DNA of 51,057 nucleotides from Brevundimonas sp. Lineage in GTDB: Bacteria; Pseudomonadota; Alphaproteobacteria; Caulobacterales; Caulobacteraceae. A model generated the notes under the pieces. The model did not search any database. It saw only the letters and a program-made list of their open reading frames with translations, and was not told the DNA's origin. How positions within the stretch are numbered: the first letter of the stretch is position 1; each line of letters begins with the position of its first letter. The stretch covers positions 1 to 51,057 of the forward strand of contig NZ_JACESA010000018.1 of NCBI RefSeq assembly GCF_013912065.1, in the 5' to 3' direction. Made by a program: the position numbers and the translations under genes. Shown piece after piece: positions 1 through 8,334 of the stretch.

Positions 1-1
1 C

Positions 2-373
2 GTGCCGATGACGGTCGCGGCCCTGGGCGGCGAGATCGACGCCCCCTGCCTGGTCTCCGACGCCTGCGACGGCAAGTGCAAGGCCGCCGTCGCCGTTCCC
101 GCCGGCGCCCAGACCGGCAAGACGGTCCGGATCAAGGGCAAGGGGATGCCGCATCTGAACGGCCGCGCGCGCGGCGATCTGGTGGTCGAACTGTTCGTCG
201 AGACCCCCACCGATCTGACTCCGCGTCAGAAGGAACTGCTGGAAGAGCTTGCCCTGTCGTTCGGCGAGGGGCAGAACCCACGCAATTCCAGCTTCGCCGG
301 CAAGGCGAAGCGCTTCTGGGCCGACATTCTGGGTAATCAGGATGCGGACGGGTCGAAAGAGAACGCGGCTTGA
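2..373 (+). CDS. dnaJ: Chaperone DnaJ, C-terminal part (5' end outside window)
   Basis: This is the 3' part of the Hsp40 co-chaperone that delivers substrates to DnaK and stimulates its ATPase. The J domain and zinc-finger region lie to the left of the window. Visible are the end of the C-terminal beta domain (VRIKGKGMPHLNGRARGDL, typical of DnaJ CTD II) and the closing dimerisation segment (TPRQKELLEEL). The GTG at position 2 is internal, not a true start. An oddity is a Cys-containing loop (APCLVSDACDGKCK) where most DnaJ proteins have a short turn before the VPAGAQTG strand. The stop overlaps the TTG start of dapB. Confidence 0.93.
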   Translation: MPMTVAALGGEIDAPCLVSDACDGKCKAAVAVPAGAQTGKTVRIKGKGMPHLNGRARGDLVVELFVETPTDLTPRQKELLEELALSFGEGQNPRNSSFAGKAKRFWADILGNQDADGSKENAA

Positions 374-1119
374 GCGCCATCTTCCACGCCGGCATATCCG
401 GCTATCGCGGCCGGATGGGTCGCGCGGTTTCCCAGGTGCTGGACGCGCGCGAGGACGTGGTCGTCGCCGCCCGTTTCGACTGGGGCGAAACGGCCGACAT
501 CTCGCTGTGCGACGTGATCATCGACTTCTCGACGCCGGACGCTTCGCTGGCCCTGGCCCAGGATGCTGCGGAACGCGGCGGCCCCAGCCTGGTCATCGGC
601 TCGACCGGCTTCACGCCGGAACAGGAGGCCGAGCTGATGAAGGCCGCCGAAAAGATCGCCATCGTCAAAAGCGGCAATTTCTCGCTGGGCGTGAACATAC
701 TGATCGGCCTGGTCCAGCACGCGGCCCAGCGGCTGGACGCCCAGGACTGGGACATCGAGATCACCGAGGCCCATCATCGCCGCAAGGTCGATTCCCCGTC
801 GGGCACCGCCCTGATGCTGGGCGAAGCCGCCGCCGAGGGACGGTTCACCGACCTGTCCGAGATCCGCTCCGCCCCTTATGACGGCGTTCAGGGCGAACGC
901 GAGAGCGGCAAAATCGGCTTCTCCTCGATCCGCGCCGGCGGCATCATCGGCGAGCATACAGTCCTGTTCGCTTCCGAGGACGAGGTCCTGACCCTCAGCC
1001 ATTCGGCCATCGACCGCTCCCTGTTCGCCAAGGGCGCGGTGGCCGCCGCCGCCTGGGTCCGCACCCGCGGTCCGGGACTCTACGACATGCAGGACGTGCT
1101 CGGTTTCAGGCAGGCCTGA
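370..1119 (+). CDS. dapB: 4-hydroxy-tetrahydrodipicolinate reductase
   Basis: DapB catalyses the NAD(P)H-dependent reduction step of the diaminopimelate/lysine pathway in the cytoplasm. The 249-aa protein shows the N-terminal dinucleotide-binding motif (GYRGRMGRAV), the DFSTPDA segment, GSTGF, SGNFSLGVN and the catalytic signature HHRRKVDSPSGTA. Length is normal for the family. The best start is TTG at 370, which overlaps the dnaJ stop by four bases (TTGA) and suggests translational coupling; no in-frame ATG lies before the nucleotide-binding motif. The downstream neighbour is convergent. Confidence 0.95.
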   Translation: MSAIFHAGISGYRGRMGRAVSQVLDAREDVVVAARFDWGETADISLCDVIIDFSTPDASLALAQDAAERGGPSLVIGSTGFTPEQEAELMKAAEKIAIVKSGNFSLGVNILIGLVQHAAQRLDAQDWDIEITEAHHRRKVDSPSGTALMLGEAAAEGRFTDLSEIRSAPYDGVQGERESGKIGFSSIRAGGIIGEHTVLFASEDEVLTLSHSAIDRSLFAKGAVAAAAWVRTRGPGLYDMQDVLGFRQA

Positions 1120-1218
1120 ACCGAGCTTTGTGCCTGATGGCGCTGTCGCCACGCGCTATGCTCGCGACGCGGTCGCTCGCGGCTTGAGCGCCGGCGTCGC
1201 CAGGTTGGCGGCGGTGTC

Positions 1219-1253
1219 GCGTTACTAGGACATGGCCGGGCCTCAAGTAACGC
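1219..1253. terminator. Inverted repeat between convergent genes, possible terminator
   Basis: Perfect 8-base arms GCGTTACT (1219-1226) and AGTAACGC (1246-1253) flank a 19-base loop in which AGG and CCT extend the pairing. It lies between the 3' ends of dapB (+) and the small membrane protein gene (-). There is no T tract, so a factor-independent terminator is not certain. Confidence 0.4.
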
Positions 1254-1276
1254 AAAGCGCGGTAGGCCCCCTTGGA

Positions 1277-1642
1277 TCAGTGCGCCACTCGACGCCGCCT
1301 GAAGGCCGAACCGGTCAGAAGCGACTTGATGAAGAAGAAGATGGCGATGACGATCGCATAGCCCAGGAACAGGGCCAGGGCGGTCATCCAGAAGCCGACC
1401 GAGAGAATGTTCGGCAAGGCGAAGTCGCCCCCGTTCAGCACCGGCAACACCGCCAGCACGATCAGATGCACCAGGGTGGCGCCGAGAGCCGTCGACGCCA
1501 GCGAACGCCAATCCACCATAAGCAGAGCGGCGATGATGGCGATGATCAGGCCCATCACCTGGTTGACGCCGTCGAAGCCGGCGCTGGCCAGACCCGCGAT
1601 TCCGCTCAGGAAGTCGCCGATCTGATCGATCAGATTTTCCAC
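1277..1642 (-). CDS. Small integral membrane protein, unknown function
   Basis: 121 aa with three clear hydrophobic segments (about residues 30-44, 52-70 and 84-110), a Met/Asp/Asn-rich N-terminus and a basic C-terminus (FRRRRVAH) that probably faces the cytoplasm. I do not recognise the family. The start is ATG; GC-rich codon usage matches the neighbours and supports a real gene. It is transcribed convergently with dapB and divergently from the DMT transporter, with about 140 bases to that gene's start. Confidence 0.7.
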   Translation of the reverse strand: MENLIDQIGDFLSGIAGLASAGFDGVNQVMGLIIAIIAALLMVDWRSLASTALGATLVHLIVLAVLPVLNGGDFALPNILSVGFWMTALALFLGYAIVIAIFFFIKSLLTGSAFRRRRVAH

Positions 1643-1786
1643 GTCGTCACTCCTGCAAAGAAAGTTTGAGAAAAGGCTTCAGCCAAGCTTGGGCGGTTCG
1701 TAACGGTTAACGCCGCTCATGCTTAAAGGCTCCCTCGCATGAGGCGGCCCCGCTTTCGGGCCGGGATCTTGGATCGACGGGACGAC

Positions 1787-2710
1787 ATGAAGGCCAGGAA
1801 CAGCGTCGAGGACATCGCCGGCGGCATAGCGCTGAGGATCGCGGCGGCGGGCGCCTTCTCGGTGATGACGGCGACGCTGAAGCTGGCCTCGTTCGACGGG
1901 GTGGTGGCGTCCGAAATGCTGTTCTACCGCGCCTTCTTCGGCCTGCCCGTGGTGCTGGTCTGGGTCCTGACCCAGCCGGGCGGCCTGGCAGGCTTGACCA
2001 CCCGCCGTCCCTGGGCGCTCGCGGGCCGCAGCGCCCTGGGCATCGTCTCGATCCTGTGCCTGTTCCAGACCCTGACCCTGCTGCCGCTCGCCGACGCCAC
2101 GACCCTCAGCTTCACCGCCCCCATCTTCGCCACCCTGCTGTCCTTCCTGATCCTGAAGGAGGCGGTGGGACCGCGCCGCTGGGCCGCTGTCGCCCTGGGC
2201 TTCATCGGGGTGATCGTGGTCATGCGGCCGGGCGGGGGCGAACAGGCCGTGCCCCTGGCCGGGCTCGGATTCGCCCTGGCGGGGGCCGTGCTGACCGCCG
2301 GGGTCACCATCACCCTGCGCCAGTTGCGCGACACCGAACATGTCGCCGCCATCGTCTTCTGGTTCTTCGTCGCCTCTTCGGTCGTCGGGGCGGTCCTGCT
2401 GGTCTTCGTGGGCCGGATGCATTCCCCGGCCACCTTCGGGCTGCTGGTCGCCTCGGGCATCGCCGGCGGCCTGGCCCAGCTGTTCATGACGGCCTCGCTC
2501 AGGGCCGCCCCCGTCGCCGTGGTCGCGCCGTTCGACTATCTGCAGATCGTCGGCGCCGTCGTCTTCGGCTGGTGGCTGATGCACGCGACCCCGAGCCTCA
2601 ACACCCTGGCCGGCGCCGCCCTCATCGCCGCCGCCGGCCTCTATACCGCCTGGCGCGAACATGTCCGCCGCAAGGCCGCCCTGATGCGGGCGAGCGCGCC
2701 GCTGGTTTAG
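1787..2710 (+). CDS. DMT-superfamily (EamA-type) transporter
   Basis: A 307-aa inner-membrane protein with about ten hydrophobic helices in two EamA repeats, the architecture of drug/metabolite exporters such as RhaT/YdcZ relatives. Visible family features are the [12 protein letters not shown] segment in the first repeat, [21 protein letters not shown] at the end of the third and fourth helices, and [20 protein letters not shown] starting the fifth. The substrate cannot be told from sequence. I chose ATG 1787 (after GGGACGAC); an ATG at 1739 is in frame but adds only a basic, non-membrane leader. The last four bases overlap the dut 3' end on the other strand. Confidence 0.88.
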   Translation: MKARNSVEDIAGGIALRIAAAGAFSVMTATLKLASFDGVVASEMLFYRAFFGLPVVLVWVLTQPGGLAGLTTRRPWALAGRSALGIVSILCLFQTLTLLPLADATTLSFTAPIFATLLSFLILKEAVGPRRWAAVALGFIGVIVVMRPGGGEQAVPLAGLGFALAGAVLTAGVTITLRQLRDTEHVAAIVFWFFVASSVVGAVLLVFVGRMHSPATFGLLVASGIAGGLAQLFMTASLRAAPVAVVAPFDYLQIVGAVVFGWWLMHATPSLNTLAGAALIAAAGLYTAWREHVRRKAALMRASAPLV

Positions 2711-3165
2711 CGGCCCGTCGATCCAAATCCGCCCGCCCCCCGCGCGGTCTCGTCCAGCGTCTCGACCTCGACCCAGTCCGCGCGTTCGTGTTTGGCGATC
2801 ACCAGCTGGGCGATCCGCTCGCCGCGGCGGATGACGAAGGGTTCGGCGCCGATATTGGCCAGGATCACGCCGCACTCGCCGCGATAGTCGCTGTCGATAG
2901 TGCCCGGCGCATTGGGGCAGATGATGCCGTGTTTCAGCGCCAGGCCCGAGCGGGCCCGCACCTGGGCTTCGAACCCCAGCGGCAGCGCGATCTTCAGGCC
3001 GGTGGGGACAAGGGCGCGCTGGCCCGGCGCCAGGGTCATCGGCTGGTCCTCGGGCACCGCCGCCCGCAGGTCTATCCCGGCCGATCCCGTCGTCTCATAG
3101 GCCGGCAGGGGCAGGCCCTCGGCGTGGGGCAGGCGCTGGATCTGGACGGCGGTTGCGGCGGTCAT
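2707..3165 (-). CDS. dut: dUTP diphosphatase (dUTPase)
   Basis: Hydrolyses dUTP to dUMP and pyrophosphate, keeping uracil out of DNA and feeding thymidylate synthesis. The 152-aa trimeric-type enzyme shows all five motifs: [41 protein letters not shown] and the C-terminal P-loop-like arm [11 protein letters not shown]. Its ATG overlaps the coaBC stop by four bases (ATGA), so it is translated with coaBC. The coaBC-dut arrangement is common in proteobacteria. Control probably comes from upstream of coaBC, where an SOS-type box lies at 4438-4452. Confidence 0.96.
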   Translation of the reverse strand: MTAATAVQIQRLPHAEGLPLPAYETTGSAGIDLRAAVPEDQPMTLAPGQRALVPTGLKIALPLGFEAQVRARSGLALKHGIICPNAPGTIDSDYRGECGVILANIGAEPFVIRRGERIAQLVIAKHERADWVEVETLDETARGAGGFGSTGR

Positions 3166-4391
3166 TCTGAACTCTTGAAATGGTCGGCGATACGGGCCGC
3201 GACGGCCCGGGCTATGGCGGATTTCGACTGGCGCGGCCAGGCCTCGGTCCTGTCGGCGGTGACCAGCAGCACGGCGTTGCCGTCCGAGCCGAAGACTTCG
3301 TCGGACACGTCGTTGCCAATGATCCAGTCGCAGCCCTTCTTGGACAGTTTGGCCCGGGCGTTGGCCTCCAGATCCGTGGTCTCGGCGGCGAAGCCCACGA
3401 CCAGTTTCGGCCGGTTCGGCCCCGGCGCCGCGATCCCCGCCAGAATGTCGGGGTTCTCGATCAGGGCCAGAGTCGGCGGGCCGCCCGGTCCCTTCTTGAT
3501 CTTGCCGCCGGCGATGGTGTCCACCCGCCAGTCGGCGACGGCGGCCGACAGGACCGCGATCTCGGCGGGCAGGGCGGCTTGCGTGGCGGCCTGCATCTCC
3601 AGCGCGCTCTCGACGTCGATCCGTCTGACCCCCGGCGGAACACCCAGGGCCGTGGGGCCGGACACCAGGGTCACTTCGGCGCCCAGTTCGGCCAGAGCCG
3701 AGGCGATGGCGTAGCCCTGTTTGCCGCTGGATCGGTTGGTCAGGCCGCGCACCGGGTCGATCGGCTCGAAGGTCGGCCCGGCCGTGACCACCGCCCGCTT
3801 GCCCGCCAGCGGCCGACCGCCCGAGCCCGCCAGCAGGCCGACGATGGCGTCCAGGATCGCCGGAGGCTCAGCCATCCGGCCCGGCCCGTATTCGCCGCAC
3901 GCCATTTCGCCCGCGTCCGGCCCGACCACGGCCGCGCCATGGAAGCCGTCGAAACCCTTCAGCCGTTCCACATTGGCCTGGACCGCCGGATGTTCCCACA
4001 TCCGCACATTCATCGCGGGGGCCAGCAGCACCCGCTTGTCCGTCGCGATCAATGTGGTCGAGGCCAGGTCGTCGGCGATCCCGTTGGCGGCCTTGGCGAT
4101 CAGTCCCGCGGTCGCGGGCGCCACGACCACCAGATCGGCCCAGCGCGACAGCTCGATATGGCCCATGGTCGTCTCTTCCCCGGCATCGAACAGGTCCGAC
4201 CGCACCGGATGGCCGCTGAGGGCCGCAAGCGACAGGGGGGTGACGAACTGCGCCCCCGCCTCCGTCAATATGACCCGCGTCTCTCCGCCCGCCTTGGCGA
4301 TCAGCCGCACCAGCTCAAGCGCCTTGTAGGCCGCTATGCCGCCGCCGACGATCAGCAGCAGTTTCCGGTTCGAGAGCGGGCGGTTGTCCAT
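3162..4391 (-). CDS. coaBC: Bifunctional phosphopantothenoylcysteine decarboxylase / phosphopantothenate-cysteine ligase
   Basis: Two consecutive steps of coenzyme A synthesis on one 409-aa chain. The N-terminal FMN-dependent CoaC domain shows [15 protein letters not shown], the [12 protein letters not shown] loop, PAMNVRMW and the active Cys segment [13 protein letters not shown]. The C-terminal CoaB domain begins at [25 protein letters not shown], with the Lys-rich [14 protein letters not shown] region later. I chose ATG 4391, directly preceded by GGAGGA; an in-frame ATG at 4454 adds an unconserved Cys/Arg-rich leader that would run through the SOS-type box. It is first gene of the coaBC-dut operon. 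Confidence 0.95.
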   Translation of the reverse strand: MDNRPLSNRKLLLIVGGGIAAYKALELVRLIAKAGGETRVILTEAGAQFVTPLSLAALSGHPVRSDLFDAGEETTMGHIELSRWADLVVVAPATAGLIAKAANGIADDLASTTLIATDKRVLLAPAMNVRMWEHPAVQANVERLKGFDGFHGAAVVGPDAGEMACGEYGPGRMAEPPAILDAIVGLLAGSGGRPLAGKRAVVTAGPTFEPIDPVRGLTNRSSGKQGYAIASALAELGAEVTLVSGPTALGVPPGVRRIDVESALEMQAATQAALPAEIAVLSAAVADWRVDTIAGGKIKKGPGGPPTLALIENPDILAGIAAPGPNRPKLVVGFAAETTDLEANARAKLSKKGCDWIIGNDVSDEVFGSDGNAVLLVTADRTEAWPRQSKSAIARAVAARIADHFKSSE

Positions 4392-4437
4392 TCCTCCGTC
4401 TAGCGTCCCGAGGCGACGCCGTCGAGACAGACCACAA

Positions 4438-4452
4438 GAACATTGCGCGAAC
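4438..4452. promoter_or_regulatory. Candidate LexA (SOS) box
   Basis: GAAC-ATTGCGC-GAAC matches exactly the direct-repeat consensus GAAC-N7-GAAC (GTTC-N7-GTTC on the other strand) known for LexA of alphaproteobacteria. It lies 46 bases before the coaBC start (-) and 55 bases before the lipoprotein start (+), so it could repress either or both. SOS control of dut through this operon would fit a role in DNA damage. The match is seen directly; binding is inferred. Confidence 0.6.
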
Positions 4453-4507
4453 ATTTAAGTTGTGCTTACGTCCCGTCAAACGAGCATTCAAACGGCGGGA
4501 GGTCGGG

Positions 4508-5029
4508 ATGGAGTCTTACAATCGACAATGGGCGGGTGCGATCCTGGCGGGCTTGGCCCTGATCGGGCTGGCGGGATGCGACAACGCCTCGGCGGTCCAG
4601 ACACGCGACCGCACGACCGAGGTCAGGCCTATCGCCATGGCCGCGACCGTGACGGATGCGGCGGCGGCCTCGACATCGCCCGAGGACAAGCCGGTGCTGA
4701 CCGCCAACCGTCGCGAGACCGTCGACGCCAAGATCGCCCGGCTGTACGACCGCAACGGCGCCGATTTCGGCGCGGCTTCGGCCGAGGACTATCTGGCCAA
4801 GGTCACCGCCTTCACCACCAAGACGCCGCGCGACGTCGAGACGGTGAAACGCCCCAACGGCGACACCCTGATCTATCAGGCCTCGACCAACACCTTCGCC
4901 GTGGTGGCGCGAAACGGAGCGCCGCGCACCATGTTCAAGCCGACCACCGGCGCCGACTACTGGGCCGAACAGAAGGCCGCGGCGCCCAGCTTCGGCCAGC
5001 GGCGGCAATCGACGGATACGGCCGGCTGA
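4508..5029 (+). CDS. Predicted lipoprotein, unknown function
   Basis: 173-aa protein with a lipoprotein signal: short charged start MESYNRQW, hydrophobic core, and lipobox IGLAGC with the Cys at about residue 23. It would be lipid-anchored in the envelope. The mature part is polar, Thr/Ala rich, and ends with a globular stretch (KTPRDVETVKRPNGDTLIYQ...). I do not recognise a family. ATG 4508 is chosen because GGGAGG stands seven bases before it and it places the signal peptide at the N-terminus. It is divergent from coaBC and may share the SOS-type box. Confidence 0.8.
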   Translation: MESYNRQWAGAILAGLALIGLAGCDNASAVQTRDRTTEVRPIAMAATVTDAAAASTSPEDKPVLTANRRETVDAKIARLYDRNGADFGAASAEDYLAKVTAFTTKTPRDVETVKRPNGDTLIYQASTNTFAVVARNGAPRTMFKPTTGADYWAEQKAAAPSFGQRRQSTDTAG

Positions 5030-5069
5030 TATAGAGGGCAGGGTCCGACCGACGCTCTGGAACCCGCTC

Positions 5070-5945
5070 ATGGCCGACGCTCCCGCCGCCCCGACCTCGC
5101 CGAAGACGCCCCTGCTGAAGACGGCGCTGATCTATGATTTCGACGGCACACTGGCGCGCGGCAATATGCAGGAGGTCAGTTTCATCCCCTCCGTCGGCAT
5201 GGACATCGGCGCCTTCTGGGAAGAAGCCGAGCGCCTGACCAAGGACGCCGACGGCGACGGCATCCTGATGTACATGCAGTTGATGCTGCATCACGCGCGC
5301 CAGAACGGGTCGCCGGTGACGCGCGAGACCCTGCGCCAGCATGGCGAGGCCGTGGCCCTGTTCGAGGGTCTGAAGGACCTCAGCTGGTTCGACCGGATGA
5401 ACGCCTTCGGCGCCCGGTACGGGCTGGAGATCGAACATTATATCGTCTCCGCCGGCCTGGAGGAGATGATCGACGGCACGCCGATCCGCCCCGCCCTGAC
5501 CCACGTCTTCGCCTCCCACTATGTCTATGACGACAAGGGCGAGGCCGCCTGGCCCGCGGTCGGCGTCAACTACACCACCAAAACCCAGTATCTGTTCCGC
5601 ATCAACAAGGGGGTGAAGAACCACTGGGAGCACGAGCGGATCAATCATTTCATCCCCGACGAGCAGCGGCCGGTGCCGTTCGACCGGATGATCTTCATCG
5701 GCGACGGCGACACCGATGTCCCGACCATGAAGATGATGCACACGAAGGGCGGCTTCTCGATCGCCGTCTATGACCCGCGCTCGAACGAGAAGGACCAGAA
5801 GAAGGTCTATTCCCTGATCTCCGAGGACCGGGTCAATTTCGTCGCCGCTGCCGACTATCGCGAGGGATCGGCCCTGGATCTGATCGTCAAGGGACTGATC
5901 GGCCGGATCGCCATCAATGTCGGCGCCATGCCGGCGGGGCTTTAG
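5070..5945 (+). CDS. HAD-family hydrolase (phosphatase-like)
   Basis: 291-aa cytoplasmic protein of the haloacid dehalogenase superfamily. Motif I is YDFDGTLA (about residue 19-26, both catalytic Asp present), motif II the IVSAG segment, and motif IV FIGDGDTDVPTM. The cap inserted after motif I is helical (GAFWEEAERLTKDADGDGILMYMQ), as in phosphoserine-phosphatase-like members. The substrate is unknown. The start ATG 5070 follows the lipoprotein gene by 40 bases, so the two may be cotranscribed. The 3' end faces the PilZ gene across an inverted repeat. Confidence 0.88.
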   Translation: MADAPAAPTSPKTPLLKTALIYDFDGTLARGNMQEVSFIPSVGMDIGAFWEEAERLTKDADGDGILMYMQLMLHHARQNGSPVTRETLRQHGEAVALFEGLKDLSWFDRMNAFGARYGLEIEHYIVSAGLEEMIDGTPIRPALTHVFASHYVYDDKGEAAWPAVGVNYTTKTQYLFRINKGVKNHWEHERINHFIPDEQRPVPFDRMIFIGDGDTDVPTMKMMHTKGGFSIAVYDPRSNEKDQKKVYSLISEDRVNFVAAADYREGSALDLIVKGLIGRIAINVGAMPAGL

Positions 5946-5971
5946 GCCGGACAGGCTCCAGATTAATGCTG

Positions 5972-6023
5972 GAGCGAAATCTGAGCTGAGCAGGCCTTGC
6001 GTCCAGCTCAGCCGATTTCGCTC
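5972..6023. terminator. Large imperfect hairpin between convergent genes
   Basis: Outer arms GAGCGAAATC (5972-5981) and GATTTCGCTC (6014-6023) and inner arms GAGCTG (5983-5988) and CAGCTC (6004-6009) form a bulged 16-base-pair stem. It lies between the ends of the HAD (+) and PilZ (-) genes and its right edge reaches the PilZ stop codon. This suits a bidirectional terminator, though there is no T run. Confidence 0.5.
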
Positions 6024-6370
6024 TAGCGGCCGCCGGCCCGGAGCCAGGCGTCGCGCGCCCCGATCAGCCGGGCGGGGGCCAGACCGCGCAGGGACTTGGC
6101 GCCGGTCTGTCGCGCGCCCGCCTCCTGGCCCTTCTGCCAGACGACCACGGCGGGATAGGCGACTCCCTGGGCCACGTCGACCACCACGATCTCTGTCGGC
6201 AGGGCCGCGCCGCGATCCAGCCTCAACCGGATGCCGTTGTCGGAAAGGTCGGCGATGACACAGGCCGTCTCCACGCCGGGCGCGCAGACGATACCTCGCG
6301 AGTTGACGGCCCGCCGCGGCTGCGACCGTCGATCCGCCGAAGACGCGGGCTTGGATCCAAACATGCTCAT
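6023..6370 (-). CDS. PilZ-domain protein
   Basis: A 115-aa single-domain protein. The N-terminal Arg cluster (DRRSQPRR) followed after about 20 residues by DLSDNGIRLRL gives the RxxxR and D/NxSxxG pair by which PilZ domains bind cyclic di-GMP. The beta-barrel continues through EIVVVDVAQGVAYPAVVVWQ. It is likely a c-di-GMP receptor acting on another protein; the target is unknown. It lies 96 bases downstream of the next gene on the same strand and may be cotranscribed with it. Confidence 0.82.
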   Translation of the reverse strand: MSMFGSKPASSADRRSQPRRAVNSRGIVCAPGVETACVIADLSDNGIRLRLDRGAALPTEIVVVDVAQGVAYPAVVVWQKGQEAGARQTGAKSLRGLAPARLIGARDAWLRAGGR

Positions 6371-6466
6371 GGCCTCAGAACGCGCGGCCTTCTCCCTCTC
6401 CGAAAGAAACGAGACCTCAGTGCCGGTAGCGGACTTTCGGCGGGTCAGGAAGAGCGAGCGGCGACA

Positions 6467-7690
6467 TTACAGTTCCAATGTCCAGAGCAGGGTCCCGGCT
6501 CGTTCCGCCAGAACCGGCACGCCCAGCTCCCGGGCCGTTAGGACCGCCTCGTTCAAAATCAGGTTCAGGTTGCGCGGGGCCGCCCCGCCCAGCCGATGGC
6601 GCGCCAGGGCCAGTTCGGCCAAGCCGATCTGGTCCGCCGCCCAGTCCAGCGGCGCCGCGCCGACCAGACGATTGTGCAGACGGGCTTCCAGCATCTCCAG
6701 CCCGGCGAGATCGCATACGGCCTCGGCCAGAGCGATCTCGCGCACCATCCGGCGTTCGCGAACAAGGGCGCCGACGATCAGGCCCCGCCCCTGGGTCAGG
6801 GCCTCGGCCTGGTTCAGGACCATCAGGGGCATGGCCTCGTCGCCGGCGCGCAGCATCTGGATGACGGCCCAGTCCAGGGGACTGTGGTCGGGGGTGAATT
6901 GGTCGGCGGCGGCGTCGAACATGATCCGGCCCTGCGCCTGAGCCTCCGTATGGCCGGCGATGGCCGCCAGGGCCGACAGGCCGGCCCCGCACAGGGCCAG
7001 GGCGCGGGCGCGCGTCAAGGGGCGATGATCGGGCGAGGCGGCCTCGACAAGGGCGCCCAGATCGCGTCCGGCCTGATCGAGCAGCCGTGCGTCGCGCTTG
7101 ATGACCCCGGCCTCCAGCGCCAGACTCGCCCGGTCCAGCCTCAGCTCGACGTCGGCCGCGCCCGATCCATGCTGGGCCGCGTCCATCAGGGCGGCGGCGT
7201 CCAGCAGGGCGCCCGGATCGCCGGACAGGCGCGCCTTGCGGGCCTTCAGCCGCGCATGGGTCGCATACAGGTCCGCCGCGAGACGGGATCGACGGGGACG
7301 GACGGCGGCGTCCAGCGTGGTCAGGGCCCGATCCAGATTGGCCGGCTCTCCACACAGGTCGAAACGCAACATCAGGGCCTGGGCCCTGTCGAGGGCGGCG
7401 CGCGTCGCCTGGTCGTCGCCTTGGGCGACGCGCGCCAGGCTGTCGGCGCAACAGTCGGCCCGATCCAGGCTGTCGACGGCGCCGCTGCGGCGGGCATGCT
7501 CGCGCCACAGGGCGGCGGCGCGGCTCTCGGTCTCGAAGGGCCGGGCGCAGGAGACCCGGCCGGCGTCGATGGACTCGCGCCTCGCCTCGGCGGCCAGCAG
7601 ATCGACGCCGATCAGTTCGACCCAGCCCAGATCCTCGCTCTCGCGAGCGTGGGCGAACAGCTTGCGAAGGTCTCGGCCGAACTCGAACAT
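6467..7690 (-). CDS. Hypothetical Ala/Leu/Arg-rich helical protein
   Basis: 407 aa, almost entirely alpha-helical by composition, with repeated patterns such as AAALWREHARR, ATRAALDRAQALML and RLAADLYATHARLKARKARL that recall TPR or other helical-hairpin repeats. There is no signal peptide or membrane segment. I do not recognise a specific family. ATG 7690 is chosen because GAGAGG precedes it by about ten bases and the product begins MFEFGRDLRKLF; an upstream in-frame start at 7738 exists. The following PilZ gene on the same strand suggests a link with c-di-GMP signalling, which is only inferred. Confidence 0.7.
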   Translation of the reverse strand: MFEFGRDLRKLFAHARESEDLGWVELIGVDLLAAEARRESIDAGRVSCARPFETESRAAALWREHARRSGAVDSLDRADCCADSLARVAQGDDQATRAALDRAQALMLRFDLCGEPANLDRALTTLDAAVRPRRSRLAADLYATHARLKARKARLSGDPGALLDAAALMDAAQHGSGAADVELRLDRASLALEAGVIKRDARLLDQAGRDLGALVEAASPDHRPLTRARALALCGAGLSALAAIAGHTEAQAQGRIMFDAAADQFTPDHSPLDWAVIQMLRAGDEAMPLMVLNQAEALTQGRGLIVGALVRERRMVREIALAEAVCDLAGLEMLEARLHNRLVGAAPLDWAADQIGLAELALARHRLGGAAPRNLNLILNEAVLTARELGVPVLAERAGTLLWTLEL

Positions 7691-7798
7691 GCGTTGGACG
7701 CCTCTCAATCCCGCTTCGGGACGAACGGTGCGTCCCACTTGGCTCTCAATGCAAACGCGACGCCGTGCGGGCGGTTCAGCTGGGCCTTAACGACGTTT

Positions 7799-8149
7799 TC
7801 AGTTCAGATCCGGCGTCTTGCGGCGGCACCGCTCCAGCGCGGCGCGGGCGGCGGGAGCGTCGGCGTTCAGTCGGCGCACGGCTTCGATCCGGGCGCGGGT
7901 CTGGTCGGCCTCGGCGGCGGGCGCGGACTTCCCCGCAGCGGTGGCGGCCTGCATCGCCGCCAGCGACCAGAACAGGGCGGCGTCATACAGGCGACGCCCT
8001 TCCGCGCTCTCTCCGCCTTCCAGTTCGGATGCGGCCTGGGTCAGGCCGGCGCAACGCACCGCCTCCTCGTAGGAGACGAGGCCGACGGTCGGCGTCTGCT
8101 GCATCAGCAGGCTGGCGAGGGTCAATGGGACCAACATCGAATGCTCCAC
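7799..8149 (-). CDS. Hypothetical small exported protein
   Basis: 116 aa. It begins with a short hydrophobic stretch (MLVPLTLASLLMQQ) that may be a signal peptide, followed by an Ala-rich helical domain with two Cys residues (RCAG and ERCRRK), which would suit a periplasmic disulfide. The GTG start at 8149 is preceded by GGGGGGACGTC; ATG 8137 is an alternative. No known family is apparent. It is divergent from phaZ and ends about 108 bases before the 407-aa hypothetical gene on the same strand. Confidence 0.62.
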   Translation of the reverse strand: MEHSMLVPLTLASLLMQQTPTVGLVSYEEAVRCAGLTQAASELEGGESAEGRRLYDAALFWSLAAMQAATAAGKSAPAAEADQTRARIEAVRRLNADAPAARAALERCRRKTPDLN

Positions 8150-8241
8150 GACGTCCCCCCGGACATCGCCGACATCAGACCACGTTCAGGCGACCGCGAG
8201 AAGGTCGAACCCAGGCGGCAATTGAACGGGACTGCGAATAA

Positions 8242-8282
8242 CTGCCATGCAAGGCGGAAACCGGCTATGCTGCCGTGCAGCA
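8242..8282. promoter_or_regulatory. Two PhaR-type operator sites upstream of phaZ
   Basis: Site 1 (8242-8252) reads CTGC-CAT-GCAA and site 2 (8268-8282) TGCTGC-CGT-GCAGCA, a perfect palindrome containing CTGC-N3-GCAG. From memory, CTGC-N3-GCAG is the site of PhaR, the PHA-responsive repressor of phasin and PHA genes in Paracoccus and rhizobia. The two sites start 28 bases apart, and the second ends 52 bases before the phaZ ATG. The pattern is seen directly; binding by PhaR is inferred. Confidence 0.55.
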
Positions 8283-8334
8283 AATGGCCCCGCCGACCGG
8301 GTCCCGGTTCCGGCAGGCCGAATAATGGATCGTC

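Noticed and set aside
1739-1786. Longer N-terminus of the DMT transporter
   Set aside because: The extra residues are basic and non-membrane, and a ribosome-site-like GGGACG stands before ATG 1787.
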